Assembly: GCA_900660155.1 (NCBI GenBank)
Contig: CABFPE010000157.1
Span: forward strand, 339,542-403,541
From: Hofstenia miamia
Lineage: Eukaryota; Xenacoelomorpha; Acoela; Hofsteniidae
DNA: 64,000 nucleotides
Direction of reading: 5' to 3'
In this document: positions 1-11,566 of the stretch, one piece after another
Layout of the letters: each line of letters begins with the position of its first letter
Numbering within the stretch: position 1 is the stretch's first letter
Made by a program: the position numbers and the translations under genes
Notes under the pieces: model-generated
What the model was told of the DNA's origin: nothing
The model's input: the letters and a program-made list of their open reading frames with translations, nothing else
The model's database searches: none

Positions 1-30
<30 letters not shown>
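1..30. repeat. (AT)n microsatellite at window start
   Basis: The window opens inside an uninterrupted AT dinucleotide run. Its left end is outside the window. Confidence 0.95.
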
Positions 31-33
<3 letters not shown>

Positions 34-3000
34 AAAATAATTACTTCTTCATTCAATTTTAATTGCTTTCCTAAAACTTATAGAATTGCTCAGTGTATTT
101 TTTTAATTGTACAAACTGCAGCAGTATGCCAAAATGTTAGTTGTATTTTCTTTGAATCCTGAAATTAGTTATCAGCTGTTGCTTCCTTCAGCGATAACAT
201 CTCTTTGGTCACGGTCGGAAGCATTTTTCGTTCCGCAGGATGTCACTGAAAAGTATTTAAAAACAACATCTGGTACCTGTAAAATCTCCCTCAAAACTCA
301 ATCACTGTAAATCAATACAATTATTTTTATACATGTCATTTTTAAATTATTGATAAGAGCATGCGCCACCAACATGTTTATAAATATCTTCGACTTTCAA
401 CTAATGCAAACAAGTATTACGCTCGCAATTTATATGGCACATTGCAAAGGTTTTGTGTTTCCAAATATTATCGTAGTCTACTTCTGTGTTTAATTTTCTA
501 GTATCAGCTATTTCTGAATTGAAATAAAATATAAACCAGGGCTGAAATTGGGTCAATTAATTTTGACACTATATATCGCCTAAGTTTCGAAGCGTTTTAT
601 ACATAATCACTACTCACTAATTCTATTTTTGGTCTCTACTTTTGTGTATAATCAGAAAAACTCTTAAAATAGCTTCATGATTACAGTTATTGTTGACAAG
701 ACCAATTTTAAATTTTGCTCAACGTTTCTAATCCGGGTCAAAGAAATGCTGTAAACAAATTGATCTTGCTTGCGTCAAGCTCTGATCCGATCGTAAGATA
801 TTTTTGTCTTCTATATACAAACCACTGGATATTAGAAACATTAGACATTGATATCTCAATTGTATTCAAAATTAAATTTAACGTGAATTTCCAACTATTT
901 TATCATATTTTAGGCCATATCTGATCACTTTCATGTGTCTAACAATGTTCCAATCATTAGAGTTTTTTAGTTTTTTCATGTAATGGTTGGAATTGATTAT
1001 TAATCCCTTACTAAAATGCGATATTCTCATTTCTCAACTTTGCATTATACACGTGTACACTATTTTGTAATACATTATTTATATCAAATCATTTTGCTAA
1101 AATTTCTACAATAGTAAAGAAGCTTCATTTCATTATAAGATAGAATCTACGATATGTTAAATTGATGTTTTTTACCAAAACCTGAAAAATTTTCACACCA
1201 TTTTGCCTCATTACTACTGTATAATGGAAAATTGCGTGATTTACTTGTAGATAAATCTATGATGAAGCCTATACAATAGTTTTAAGTATAAATTCAGGTT
1301 ACAGGGATTAATTTGTGAATCGAGATTGGCAATGTTCTTTAGTAGTTAATTCCTAATAAAGGATAACATTATTCCAAGGATACAAGAGGCCAATCTGTAG
1401 AGCATGGGACATAAATTAATAAAGTAAGCATCGACTCCACCATACGCAAACTACTGAATTTTCAATTAGTGAATTAGTGAATAATTTAAGTCTCGTTGGT
1501 TAAAACGATTGTAAATCCAAACATTGTACATCCATAATTTATAGGCCATGCGCATATAAAAAATGCATTACTTAGTTTGAAAGATGCCGTTTGTTGGTTT
1601 ATTTTGTTTTTGGATTTTTACTAACTGCGAGAGCGAGAGATTCCATTTTTTCTACTAATGCACATAGGTACTTAAATCGCGGCAATATTATTATAAAGTA
1701 AGCTACAAAACGTCGCCAATTTAAAAAATACTATATACTAAAAATTTGTATAGCGTTAAACTATAACATTCGCAGTGATTAATGACAACTTTACTGAAGA
1801 AGCATAATGTTCATATTCATACCAAATAGTGTACTAGCTCTGAACTCAACCTAATAAAAAATATTTGGGATATTAAAACTAGAATGATTGCTTTTATAGC
1901 TACCACAAAAGAAGTTCTGATTTCATTCATTTATCAACGAAGATGTAACACGTTTCTCAATTATGCTAAAATTAAATTATAGCATGCTAAATTGTAATTC
2001 TGCAGTGCTTCTAAGGGGAATGCAATCCAAAAGTTAAAACGGCAAGTTTGGAGTTTAGCTTGCGTTTTCGCATATATATACAGTACGGGAATTATCTTAT
2101 ATAACTCTAATACAGAACACAGTATATTATTTAACTTAAAAATATTTAATAGTTTGCAATTGAAATTTTTATATCAGATATTGTCTAACACAATACCATT
2201 ATTTTAGTTTGAGTAAACAATAAGAATTTTGAGAAGTAATATTTAGTCATCATGCTCAGATTGTAATTGCAGGACTTCTAGAACTTTCACTTCGATCATC
2301 TGAAACCTTCTTTATGAAAAATTATATATGTCTCGGTTTAAGTCTGCGAAAATGTATGTTCTATCGACATTCAAATGACGGTTGCTCCAAGACTCACGAC
2401 ATAACTGAGAGGTTGCCCTCGCAACTGAAATTTGGACTTCGGCTTCATCCAGCGCCCGAGATATGACTGTGTCTCATAGGCTGGTATTGTCAGAGATAAC
2501 CTTTTCTTTTGACTTATGGAGTAGATCAGGCGCTAGTGTTTGCTGTGCTTATTTAACATAGCGTTGTCACAGCAGTATCTAAGTAATAGCCCCAGCTTAA
2601 TATGTTACCACAGGCAGTAGCCTTTGTTAGTGGAAGGAAAGCTCGAAAATCGGTTTCATTCTGGCGATCAGAATCAACACAGAGGAGTCAATTATTAAGC
2701 AGACCTTAGTCATCATACTTGTAGGGGCTAAGGTCTGATTCGGTTCAGTAATTTTATTTGAAGCACAGATATTTTCGATATTTTAACCAGAGCTTATTGC
2801 ATGGGCAATACTATAATATGAGGTCTTGATACATCATAAAATTAAGCAGCATTTATCAATTCATTTTCTTAGAATGTTTCCTGATATCAGCTTTGGTAGT
2901 GATTCTTTGAATATATGGAAAAAATAAAATATATTTTCTTTTTTAATACAAATCTACTGGCATTATATTGGCATGCAGACTGCTGCAAAGAAGTAATATA

Positions 3001-4515
3001 TATATCATATTTAGTTCTAGGAGTTTAGCAATTGCAAAAACAACCCTGGAAAAAATTTCATGCCTATTGGCAATTTCACTGAACTTACCACACCATATTT
3101 AACAATAGCTGTTCTTGGATTGTGACAAAATCGGATAAATGAGCTGGTTTTAACAAAGCAATTAGGAGTGGCAACCTTGATGTAAAATTTCTGACTGACA
3201 AAATTTTGCACTTAACACACTTTACAAGTGCGAAAGTGAAAGGTTTTTGTAAAAATGAAGCAATTAATTTTTGTAAAAATTATGTAGCTTTTACTTCTCA
3301 ACTGTTAAACCGTCGCTTTCGTCAATCAGAAAGTTTGACATTTTCAAGAAGGAAACAAAACACTTAGGAATTCTATTTAATAGAAACTATATTTTTTTAT
3401 AATTGATTACAATGTCGTGTACCAAATACATTAGCAAGTAAATTACCACAAATTTAAAATTTCCAATAATTTCTATTGAATTTTCATTCAGTGAACTTTG
3501 CTGGAAACTTTTTATTAGCAAAAATTTAATTAAAAATACTTGTTATTGTGATGTACATCGTCGGTTTGGAGTTAACTTTTTGTCAAACCAAACTTTTACA
3601 AATGGAAATTTTAAGGATAGGTTAATCTGATTTAATACCACAACATGTAAAAACATTCTGTGCAGAATAGTATGACCTTGAAAAGACACAAGTTTATTAG
3701 TTCCGATTCGCATCAAAAAATTGTAAAAAATAATTTTACGCAATCAATTTCGTAGTTAAAAGTAAGAGCTTTTGACACTTTAAATTTTTAAGACACAATA
3801 TAACAAGTTTGAAACTATGATTGATGATGAATGATTTCAGCTAGACACCTGAAACACCACCTAAAATTACTTGGAAAAAATTTCTTTCAAATTCCGATCA
3901 GTTGCACGGTCTTTCTTATTTTGACCGTCTAAAAATTAACTTGTATGCCTTAAAAAACCGTAATTATTATGTATTGTACTTAAAATGAATATTTTAGCCG
4001 AAAATAACAACTTAATTATATTAAAAAGATTATTAGATTTTTCTTCAATATTTGCAACAGACCTAAATTGTACAACATACATGCATTACTTAAATACGTA
4101 ATTTGGGATTTTAACTATTATCTGAGATATAGACCTTATTTATAGCCCATCCATGTTGGATGCTTGACGTATGAGCCTGTTCACTTACTTCTACAACTAT
4201 GTAAAGACTTCCCAACCATCATGGTTAGAGAGGCCACGAAAAAAGTGTACGTGAATAATTTGCTACATATAGTAAGTAATGCTAACCTATAATAATCTTT
4301 TTAGATTATGTAATTTGATTTTTTTAATCAAAATATTAATATATTTCTCTCAAACTTAAAATTTTACAGGATAAGGCAGCTTGAAAACATTTACACAATC
4401 CGAGGCAAGCTGATTTCGACGACAAACCTCGAAAAATGAAAACTTGGTGAGCAAGTATGTAATTCCAGCAAGATCAGATAGCTAAATGCATAAATTACTG
4501 CTACGAATTCATACC
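31..4515. other. AT-rich stretch without recognisable genes
   Basis: Only short open frames of 60-70 codons occur here and none shows a domain or codon signal I recognise. A slightly less AT-rich patch lies at about 2380-2760. It contains a 10-bp inverted repeat, CAGACCTTAG with its complement about 18 nt further on, near 2700-2740. I found no tRNA-like or transposon end. Confidence 0.6.
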
Positions 4516-4523
4516 AAGTAAAC

Positions 4524-4759
4524 CAGGGGCATACACAGGATTTTCTGATGGGGGGCATCTTAATAATGATCAAAAGCAGGGCAAAGCCCCACGAAAAATT
4601 TTGAAAATATTGAGATAAGAAACCCTAAAATGCATTTCACGACCTTCGATTTTAAATTTTTCAAATATTACCGAATTTTTTAAATTTAGCCAATCAAAAT
4701 CGCTTTTGAAAACATGACGAGGGGACACTCCAACATTTCCCCCCTTGCGTACACCACTG
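4524..4759. mobile_element. hAT-like MITE, 236 bp, with target duplication
   Basis: The left end reads CAGGGGCATACACAGG. The right end, read on the other strand, is CAGTGGTGTACGCAAGG, so the element has imperfect terminal inverted repeats. It is flanked by AAGTAAAC (4516-4523) and AAGTAAAT (4760-4767), a 7/8-matching 8-bp target duplication as made by hAT transposases. It has no coding capacity. The first ~40 bp match the sequence starting at 60170, so this is a repeated family in this genome. Confidence 0.75.
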
Positions 4760-4767
4760 AAGTAAAT

Positions 4768-5847
4768 TACATATTGTCAAACTTGAAAACAGTCTTCCAA
4801 ACGTAAATCACTTTGAAATTGCATTCATTCAAATCAAGTTTAATTATTAACCCAAAGATGATCGGGAATCGCCAAAATTAAAATTTTTTATTTAATAGAT
4901 TTTTTGTGACATTATCAAATATGCTGTTTCATATGTGTTACTGCAGCTAGCACGATTAATTTTAGCTGCGAAAATTGCATATTAGAGTAACGTTTTTCAT
5001 ATTTGTTTCAAATAAAAAACATTTAGAAACATTTGGCTTATAACATAAGAACTGTTTTAACGCAACCGTCATAGAAAATCAACCAATTTAGTTGTAAACA
5101 AATATATTTGTCAGATAATTAGCTTTTGGATATTATGTCACGAATTTCTGCAATTTATAAAATTCCCAATCCTTCAATTGTCTCCGTTTTCAAAGTCCCC
5201 TAAGACTTAATTAAATCTTAATCTCCTGCTTTGATTAAATATTTAAATGCGAAATTTCTTTTAACATAATACCTCAATAGTAATCACCTGTGATATTCTA
5301 CCTCATTTATGTTTTCTTAGTTTATCATTAATAGTAATATTCTCATAATAAATTATAAAAGTATATCTTAATTGGAAAGATTTATGTATTTATAAAATGT
5401 TGTTTGTAAGGCACACAAAGTAATTGGAAATATACATGTATACTTAGCAATTGAATGCATTATTCATATTTGTCATAAAATTTTATAATATCATAGTCTT
5501 ATAAATTTCAATTAGGAGTTCTTCAGGATCCTGATCCTACCTGATCTGAATTTCATTATCCAACCTGAAACTTTAAACTGCTTATCATTGAACTTTTAAG
5601 GGTTTAAATTTCCTGAGAAACATTTGAGATTTGTATTGACAACTGGGGTGGTTTTGTAGCAAGTCTGTGCGTCTGCTTGATTAGTTTGCGCATTTAAATG
5701 ATATATTTTGAAGCAAGCTTTAATGCGTTTTTCATTAAAATGAATTAAAATCAGTAATGAAAACAACATATACTTCAAAATTCAGTTCTGAAACTACTTG
5801 AAATTTATAAGCATTAATAGAAAATAAAGCACGCTTCACAGTATTTT
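4768..5847. other. AT-rich stretch, nothing identified
   Basis: No convincing gene. Near 5520-5560 there is a short patch with GGATCCTGATCC-like wording of the kind seen in hAT subterminal regions elsewhere in the window (compare about 37600), but no ends could be found. Confidence 0.5.
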
Positions 5848-6052
5848 AGATGAACTAAATGGTGCTTCTAAATAGCTTTTTTCATTTTTCAATTTCTATT
5901 CCCGTAAATTTTAATATTGGAAAATACATATTTTAGTTTTACNAGATGAACTAAATGGTGCTTCTAAATAGCTTTTTTCATTTTTCAATTTCTATATTTT
6001 TAATAATATAATATATATAATTTAATATTGGAAAATACATATTTTAGTTTTA
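5848..6052. repeat. Two diverged copies joined by a single N (assembly overlap)
   Basis: The segment 5848-5942 recurs at 5944-6052, immediately after an N at 5943. The copies share their beginning and end but differ in the middle, where the second has a longer AT-rich stretch. The single N and the exact restart point suggest an unmerged contig overlap or two alleles rather than a real duplication. Confidence 0.75.
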
Positions 6053-6975
6053 CCAATTCCAAAATTTGAATTGTCTTTAAAAAATGAAAATTCCATTACA
6101 TCAATTGAAGAAATTTCATAATATATATTGCAAAGCGCATGTTTCAATATCGTCTGAAGGATTGTATTAAAAGATTAGATCGTATGATGACTGCGGATTA
6201 CTGTCGTTTAAATCCCACTTCAATACACTTGAGTTTATTACTTTTCTAAGCCAATGGCATTTTCTCGAAGGCCATTGTTCATTAATATAATGCATGATCT
6301 ATCTTAAGAGATATACATCAATTATTTAAATTTATGGGAAATTTGCATGCATTGTAAAGATTTATGGGTGCATTACGAGAAATAAAAGCCCTCCCGCTTA
6401 AAGTTATGTCATTAAGCCTCATTAGTATGACTATTTCTGCTCCTGTTCTTATTTTTATTACATATTATTACTGAAATATTAAAAAAAACATCAGGTCATG
6501 AAACTTTACCATTTAGTGTTAAAACATTCAATAGAATAAGACAAATTGTTTCACATTTATCAATTTATTAGTGAAATACATCAATTCATGTATGTATACT
6601 AAAAATTTTCCTTCAAAAATTAGCCAATTTATCTATAAATTTTATGCTATGCGTTCAATTTCATTATTTATAAGCAACAAAATTTCAAACAAATTGGTGT
6701 TTTAAGAATGCCCTTGTTTAAAAATAAGGTAGAATTATTAGATTTACCAATAATAACATTCGATGGTGACCTTGAAACCAAATCATTTATTTCACATGTA
6801 ATTCTTGAATTTCTTTGATATTGTTTTAGGTAGTTTAATGATTTTCTATTTTTCCACAAATCAATTCACAATATACATAATTTTTTGGTCTAGCTACGTG
6901 ATGTAATATGCTTAATTATCAATTTGCTGATTAATATGAATTGATTAAATCCAAACGTATATTTAGAGATTCGGA
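6053..6975. other. AT-rich stretch, nothing identified
   Basis: Short open frames only, with no motif I recognise on either strand. Confidence 0.5.
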
Positions 6976-7039
6976 AGATCTACAAAATATATATATATTG
7001 GTGAGTGCTAAGGCGCGGGTTGCCTTAGGTTAGTGTTAG

Positions 7040-7066
7040 GTTTGGTGGTGGTGGTGGTGGGGGAGA
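7040..7066. repeat. (GGT)n short tandem repeat
   Basis: A run of GGT/GTG triplets ending in a G run, inside a locally GC-richer patch that starts near 7000. Confidence 0.85.
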
Positions 7067-7222
7067 TAGCTGGGGGTTGAGATTTCGCAAAAATACCTAA
7101 GATTGTATTTTTATACAAAACTTCGAAGAAGTGAAAATTTGGAAAATATTTACAGTACCCTCCACTTAAGCCATTCTATAGGGTAGTGGATTAAAAAGTC
7201 CGTACCAAAGGTGATAACCAAA

Positions 7223-7507
7223 TAGTTGTGTGCGGGCCGGCTCGATGCCTCCCGCGGGCTCAGGCAGGTCACGGGCTGGCATAAAGAAGAAAAGATAAAA
7301 GTATTGTATGTCTATTCTGTTTACTATATCTCAAAACACAACTTTACTATATCTTAAATCTTACACAGCTAAAATTTAACAGCTGAGTGAACAGCTGATA
7401 GTAATGTTTTTTTTAGATCTGGAGTAATTTACAGGTACATAATGAAATCACGCTCGGGCGGGTCACGGGTGGGCTGAGAGCTTAACGGGCGGGCCGTGAG
7501 CGGGCTA
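7223..7507. mobile_element. GC-rich hAT-like non-autonomous element (ends tentative)
   Basis: Two clusters of GGGC/GGGTCACGGG-type motifs at about 7230-7285 and 7450-7505 enclose an AT-rich core. This is the usual plan of non-autonomous hAT elements with subterminal repeats. Ends at 7223 (TAGTTGTGTGCGG) and 7507 would give flanks TAACCAAA and TAGCCAAG, a 6/8 match, so the boundaries are an inference. No coding capacity. Confidence 0.4.
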
Positions 7508-7629
7508 TAGCCAAGTTTTTAAAGCTTGCAGGTAAGGACTTGTTGCTAACCGATCTGGGCATGGTTTTTGCAAAAACAGTCTAATTGGGCCGTGGCTAAC
7601 AAATTTCGGCTGTTTGCAGGCAGGTAAGA

Positions 7630-8570
7630 AAGTAGAGTTAGCAAAGGGTTGTAGAAATGGTGGAACGTAAAATGATAAATGTTAGAACCACCTAAAGCAG
7701 CAATCAAGAAAAGGATGTCCGAAGAAATAGATGAGGGAACTAGATTAACAGTTCCCTGTGGATTGAGTAGAAGCAATTTAGCAGAGGAGACTAACCGATT
7801 ATTACAAAGCATAGAGTTCAGAAGGATAAAAAAAGAGATGAATAAGTTAGTGCATTCAAATGTATTGAAGAATGTAAGTATGAATGTGAAGAAGAAACGA
7901 AGAAGGAAAATTAGCATAGGAAAGAAGAACTGAGAAAAAGTTTTTATGAAGAATCAACAAATAGATAGGATAGAGTAAGGCAATACAGCCTAGATGCAGG
8001 CCTGCCAAGGTGAATTCTATGGAAACTACCATAGAGAAGATTATGCAATGATTGGTAGTAGAAACTGATGCAAGCAACTTTATTCCAATATCATATCTGC
8101 TAACAACATGGAAGTTGCAAGAACGGGTGGATCAGAAAGAGTAGAGGATGTAAACATCAGTTGCTCATAAACTAAGTGGTTTTTGAAGAATTTCAAAAGA
8201 AGGAAGGCAAACTAAGAAATGGCGTGTGTATCGGTAGACTACAGGAAGTCATATAACAGCATATTTCATAGGTGAATAGTAAAGACACTAGAGATGGCTC
8301 GAGTTCCTAGAAAAAATGATTGGAAAGTAGCAACTTGAGATTGATGGGGCTTAGGCGTGAGATATTCCAAGGAGATTATTGCCGTTTCTAGTTAACCAAT
8401 TCTCAATCACAGAAGTGCTAAAAGTGATAGTTACAGGGTATAAGATCGAGAAAAATGATTGAGTTTTGAGTTAAATATTGCACATGTATATGTGTGATTT
8501 GAAGAAGTACGCAAGTTCAGAAAATGTCGAAGAAGCAAGACGGGAGTTTAGAGTCGGACTTGGTGTTTGG
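7630..8570 (+). pseudogene. Decayed R2/R4-type LINE, reverse transcriptase region
   Basis: Translation on the plus strand gives, in the right order but in shifting frames, segments matching the reverse transcriptase of R2/R4-like non-LTR retrotransposons: IPISYLLTTWKL near 8080 (family pattern RPITCLxTxYKL), VDYRKSYNSIFH near 8235 (family DYKKAFDSVPH), IFQGD near 8360 (family GIFQGDSLSP) and MYMCDLKKYA near 8490 (family YMDDLKLYA). The YxDD box has become YMCD and several stops lie between the blocks, so the copy is dead. The 84-codon frame at 7679-7933 is Lys/Arg-rich and sits where the pre-RT linker would be. Clade assignment rests on the DDLKLYA wording and is moderate. The 3' end is not visible; the next element begins 27 bp on. 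Confidence 0.7.
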
Positions 8571-8596
8571 ATTAGTTAGTTGACAACATATATATA

Positions 8597-9863
8597 CAGG
8601 GTGTAAAATCTAAAGGTAAAGATTTCGCGGGCAATTGTATTTTAAAATGCAGCATAAAAATTTTTTGTTTGTTTATCTTTACTAACAAATAGCATTTTTT
8701 ATTTGCGCAATTTCATTTTAAAAAAATGTCGTTTTGAGTGCAACAACGAGCAAAATGTGCTGCGTGGTTTGAATCACAAAAAAGTGTGGTTTTGGTGCAA
8801 CGAAAGTTTAGATCCGTTTATGGAAAGAACGCGGAAACACCTACAACTAAGAGTCTCCAATAGTGGCATACAAGACTAATGGAAACAGGCAGAGTACTTG
8901 ACAAAATAAGAACGAAAGAAAAACCCCAAACCTCTGGTGAATCTCTTGAAAAGGTCAGGGTCGTCTTCACTGAAAACCCAAATTCTTCTTTAAGGCGTGT
9001 TGCCCTTGCTAATGGGATGAGTCATCAATCAGTTTATACTTGTCTGAAAACTTAGATGGCATCCGTATAATCTCCAAACAGTTCAATCTCCATGTGAAGA
9101 AGATTATCGATGTCGAAATGACTTTGCAGAAAGAGAAATTAAAAGAATTAAAGATGATAAAAATCATTTACAAAATCTTACTTTCTCTGATGAAGCGCAT
9201 TTCCATCTGGATGAGAAAGGGAACCGTCATAACTGTCGATACTGGACTCATAAAAATCCTCACCGGCATTCAGAAAAACCTTTGCATTCTCCTAAAACAA
9301 CAGTTTGGTCCTTACTTTTTCGACGAAACAGTAACAAGTGAAGCCTATTTAAGGATGTTAAAGGAGCAATTCTACACTGGATTGTCAAGAAAAGAATAGA
9401 GAACAATGATATTTATGCTTGATGGTGCTCCACCTCATTGGGGATGCATTGTAAGAAGCTTCCTTAATGAAAAATTGCAAAACTGATGGATGGGACGAGG
9501 ATCACCAACAATGCCATGACCTCCACGATCTCCTGATGTGACTCCCTGTGATTATTTCCTCTGGGGTTTTATTAGGTCGCATGAGTATGCAAACAAATCA
9601 GACAGTATTGATGAACTCAAAGAGCGTGTAAGACATGCTTTTACCTTTATAACCAAAGATATGCTTCAGGCAGTTTTTGAAAATTATCAAGTTCCTCTTT
9701 AATGTTTGATAGATAATGAAGGAGAACATATTGAACTTTATAAAATTGATCATAATTAATGTTAATAGTGCTATTTGTTGAAATAAATTGTTTTTTGTTA
9801 TTATCCTTTTTTATTTATTTTTTATATAAAAATTAATTCTTGATCTTTAGATTTTACACCCTG
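8597..9863 (+). mobile_element. Tc1/mariner-superfamily transposon with TIRs, decayed
   Basis: A 1267-bp element bounded by inverted repeats that start CAGGGTGTAAAATCTAAAG at 8597 and end in the reverse complement at 9863. The first 19 bp are identical and similarity runs to about 24 bp. A TA dinucleotide lies on both sides (8595-8596 and 9864-9865), the target duplication of the IS630-Tc1-mariner superfamily. The element holds a single transposase reading frame region on the plus strand, described separately. It lies in an AT tract next to the LINE fossil. Confidence 0.9.
8726..9702 (+). pseudogene. IS630-Tc1-mariner transposase, DD37D spacing, inactive
   Basis: The start at 8726 opens an N-terminal DNA-binding region (QRAKCAAWFESQKSVV, then VQRKFRSVYGKN), typical of animal Tc1/mariner-like transposases. 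The catalytic core is readable: FSDEAHFHLDEKG (first Asp, codon 9189), FMLDGAPPHW (second Asp, codon 9421) and SPDVTPCDYFLWGF (third Asp, codon 9535). Exactly 37 residues lie between the second and third Asp. The reading frame ends at 9700-9702, 161 bp before the right TIR. It is broken by six in-frame stops (8735, 8861, 9053, 9397, 9484, 9517) and two frame changes (near 9056 and near 9315), so no active enzyme is made. TIRs and catalytic spacing agree with a family member of ordinary length, about 325 codons. The subgroup name is uncertain; DD37D is the spacing of maT-type elements. Confidence 0.85.
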
Positions 9864-9869
9864 TATATA

Positions 9870-10925
9870 TATCGAACAGAAGAAAGTAATTAGAAGGGAA
9901 GGGAGATACATAAAGATTTACAGTACAGAATTTTTGAACTTGAAAGCAATTCAACAACATATAAAATTTGATTAATTCTATTAAATTTTTTTTTGATGAA
10001 AACAACAGAAAGTTTTTTAATTGCTTTGATTATTGAAAGACAGCAATAGCGCTTTGTAAATCCATTCACTAGTAATACAATGGAAGTTATTTACTAACTA
10101 AATAATCATTAATTTAAAACACACTAAGCATAGAAATTCGGATAATAAAGTAATATATTATTTTAGGAAGTTTGCTTGTCAGAATTAATGGTGCATTATT
10201 TCAATTTAATGTAAAACTTTATGTTTAATTCCATTATCTCATTTCAAAACTGAGTTTTTAAATTCATTATTTTAACTTATAATTTTATTAATGAGATTGT
10301 TTAGATTTTATAATAACACTTTCAAATCTTTAAAAAACTATTAGAAAGTGAATAGATTCTCAAATGATACAGCGTTTCCAAACATCACACATGTTCATAA
10401 ACTTAAAGATGCTTCCTTTGCGAAGGCATCTTTTTTGTATCTTGCACAAAATGATTTGAACTAGTTCATGCCCTCTTAATTTCAATAGAATTAATCTTGA
10501 TCCATTAATATATTTTATGATAGATTTGATCTAATTTACTGAGAAATGATTGCTTGCATTATATTTTGAAAAATATCAATGCGCAATAGAAAATTGAACG
10601 TAAATGTCTGCTTAATTGTCCCTTTATGTTAATAACATACTTAATACATCAAAATAATTGTTAATGTAAGTACACATTTAAGATTTCGTACTAAATTTCA
10701 TGTATATTATTTATCAATATAAGGTATTATTCGAAATATATAGCATTAAGCCCATATGTACAATCAGAGGAAGATTTCTCATCCTTTGAACTGACGATCA
10801 ATGACAAGCGAGCATGTATTGAAGCAGAAACACTTGAGGCCATTGAATTACTACATTTTACAACTAGTTATTTAAATAAATTTCTTTTATTTCACAATTA
10901 TTAATTGTGTTTAAAGAGAACTGAA
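9870..10925. other. AT-rich stretch; possible hAT C-terminal scrap
   Basis: Mostly featureless. At about 10765-10880 the plus strand reads FELTINDKRACIEAETLEA, faintly resembling the RxxLxPExxxxLLF end of hAT dimerisation domains. The match is too weak for a firm call. Confidence 0.3.
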
Positions 10926-11511
10926 TTATTTACATTCTAGAATTTTGTGAAAATATTTTTTTACCAATTCAGATTGAAATGTTCGTATCCGGGTGGAGAT
11001 TTTGGAGTTTGAGTCTGTCGCAAATATGCTGCATGCTAATGATTGACAACTCCAAAATTTTGCAAAGCCGACCCGCAAACCCAAAGCCAAAAATTTAATA
11101 TAAAATAAACTATAAAACGGGCGCAAAATTATAATGTCGTCAATTGCAGGGTAGTTTCTGGATTTCGAGCTTACAACCCGAAAATCTAAAACTCGAAAAT
11201 TAATAGTTTTCAACTATAATGAATATATTGAAAAATTGCTTTGTCCGATATAAAATGAATAAATGGTATTTCGCAGCCCCTTATAGATATTTTAATCTAA
11301 ACAATAAGTATGTATTCGAGAAAAAAACGGCTTTTATTAACATTTGGAATTACTTTTCAAGGATATATCTAATGTAAATAATGCATATTGTTTGATGTGA
11401 GCACCTTCTTTAATGAACATCACTTGTGTTGTATTATACTTAGTAAGAATATATTAATTTTTTTATTAAAATGTAATTTGTTTCTCTCCTAAACTCTTAG
11501 GTCTCAAACGA
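10926..11511. other. AT-rich with hAT-like GC wording, ends not found
   Basis: Between 10975 and 11180 there are repeated short motifs such as CCGGGTGG, GACCCGC, ACGGGCGC and ACAACCCG inside AT-rich DNA. They resemble hAT subterminal repeats, but I could not pair terminal repeats or an 8-bp duplication. The 95-codon minus-strand frame here appears to be a by-product of that repeat. Confidence 0.3.
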
Positions 11512-11542
<31 letters not shown>

Positions 11543-11566
11543 TTTCGATTCGAAAATCATCATCAG
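11512..11566. repeat. (AT)n tract followed by a hairpin
   Basis: An AT dinucleotide run (11512-11536) is followed by a segment at 11539-11566. Read on the minus strand, it is CTGATGA, T, then a GATT-TTCG-AATC stem-loop, then GAAATCAG. Such hairpins next to AT tracts are common at the ends of Penelope-like and related elements. Confidence 0.6.

Noticed and set aside
2700-2745. 10-bp inverted repeat as a terminator or tRNA arm
   Set aside because: It is isolated, with no tRNA-like arms around it and no gene next to it; a chance occurrence is likely.
7546-7917. 123-codon minus-strand hydrophobic frame
   Set aside because: Antisense to the Lys/Arg-rich plus-strand LINE fossil; the Leu/Phe-rich composition follows from that.
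9040-9399. 119-codon plus-strand frame as a separate gene
   Set aside because: It is partly an off-frame reading of the Tc1/mariner transposase; only its end (ETVTSEAYLRMLKEQF) is real transposase sequence.
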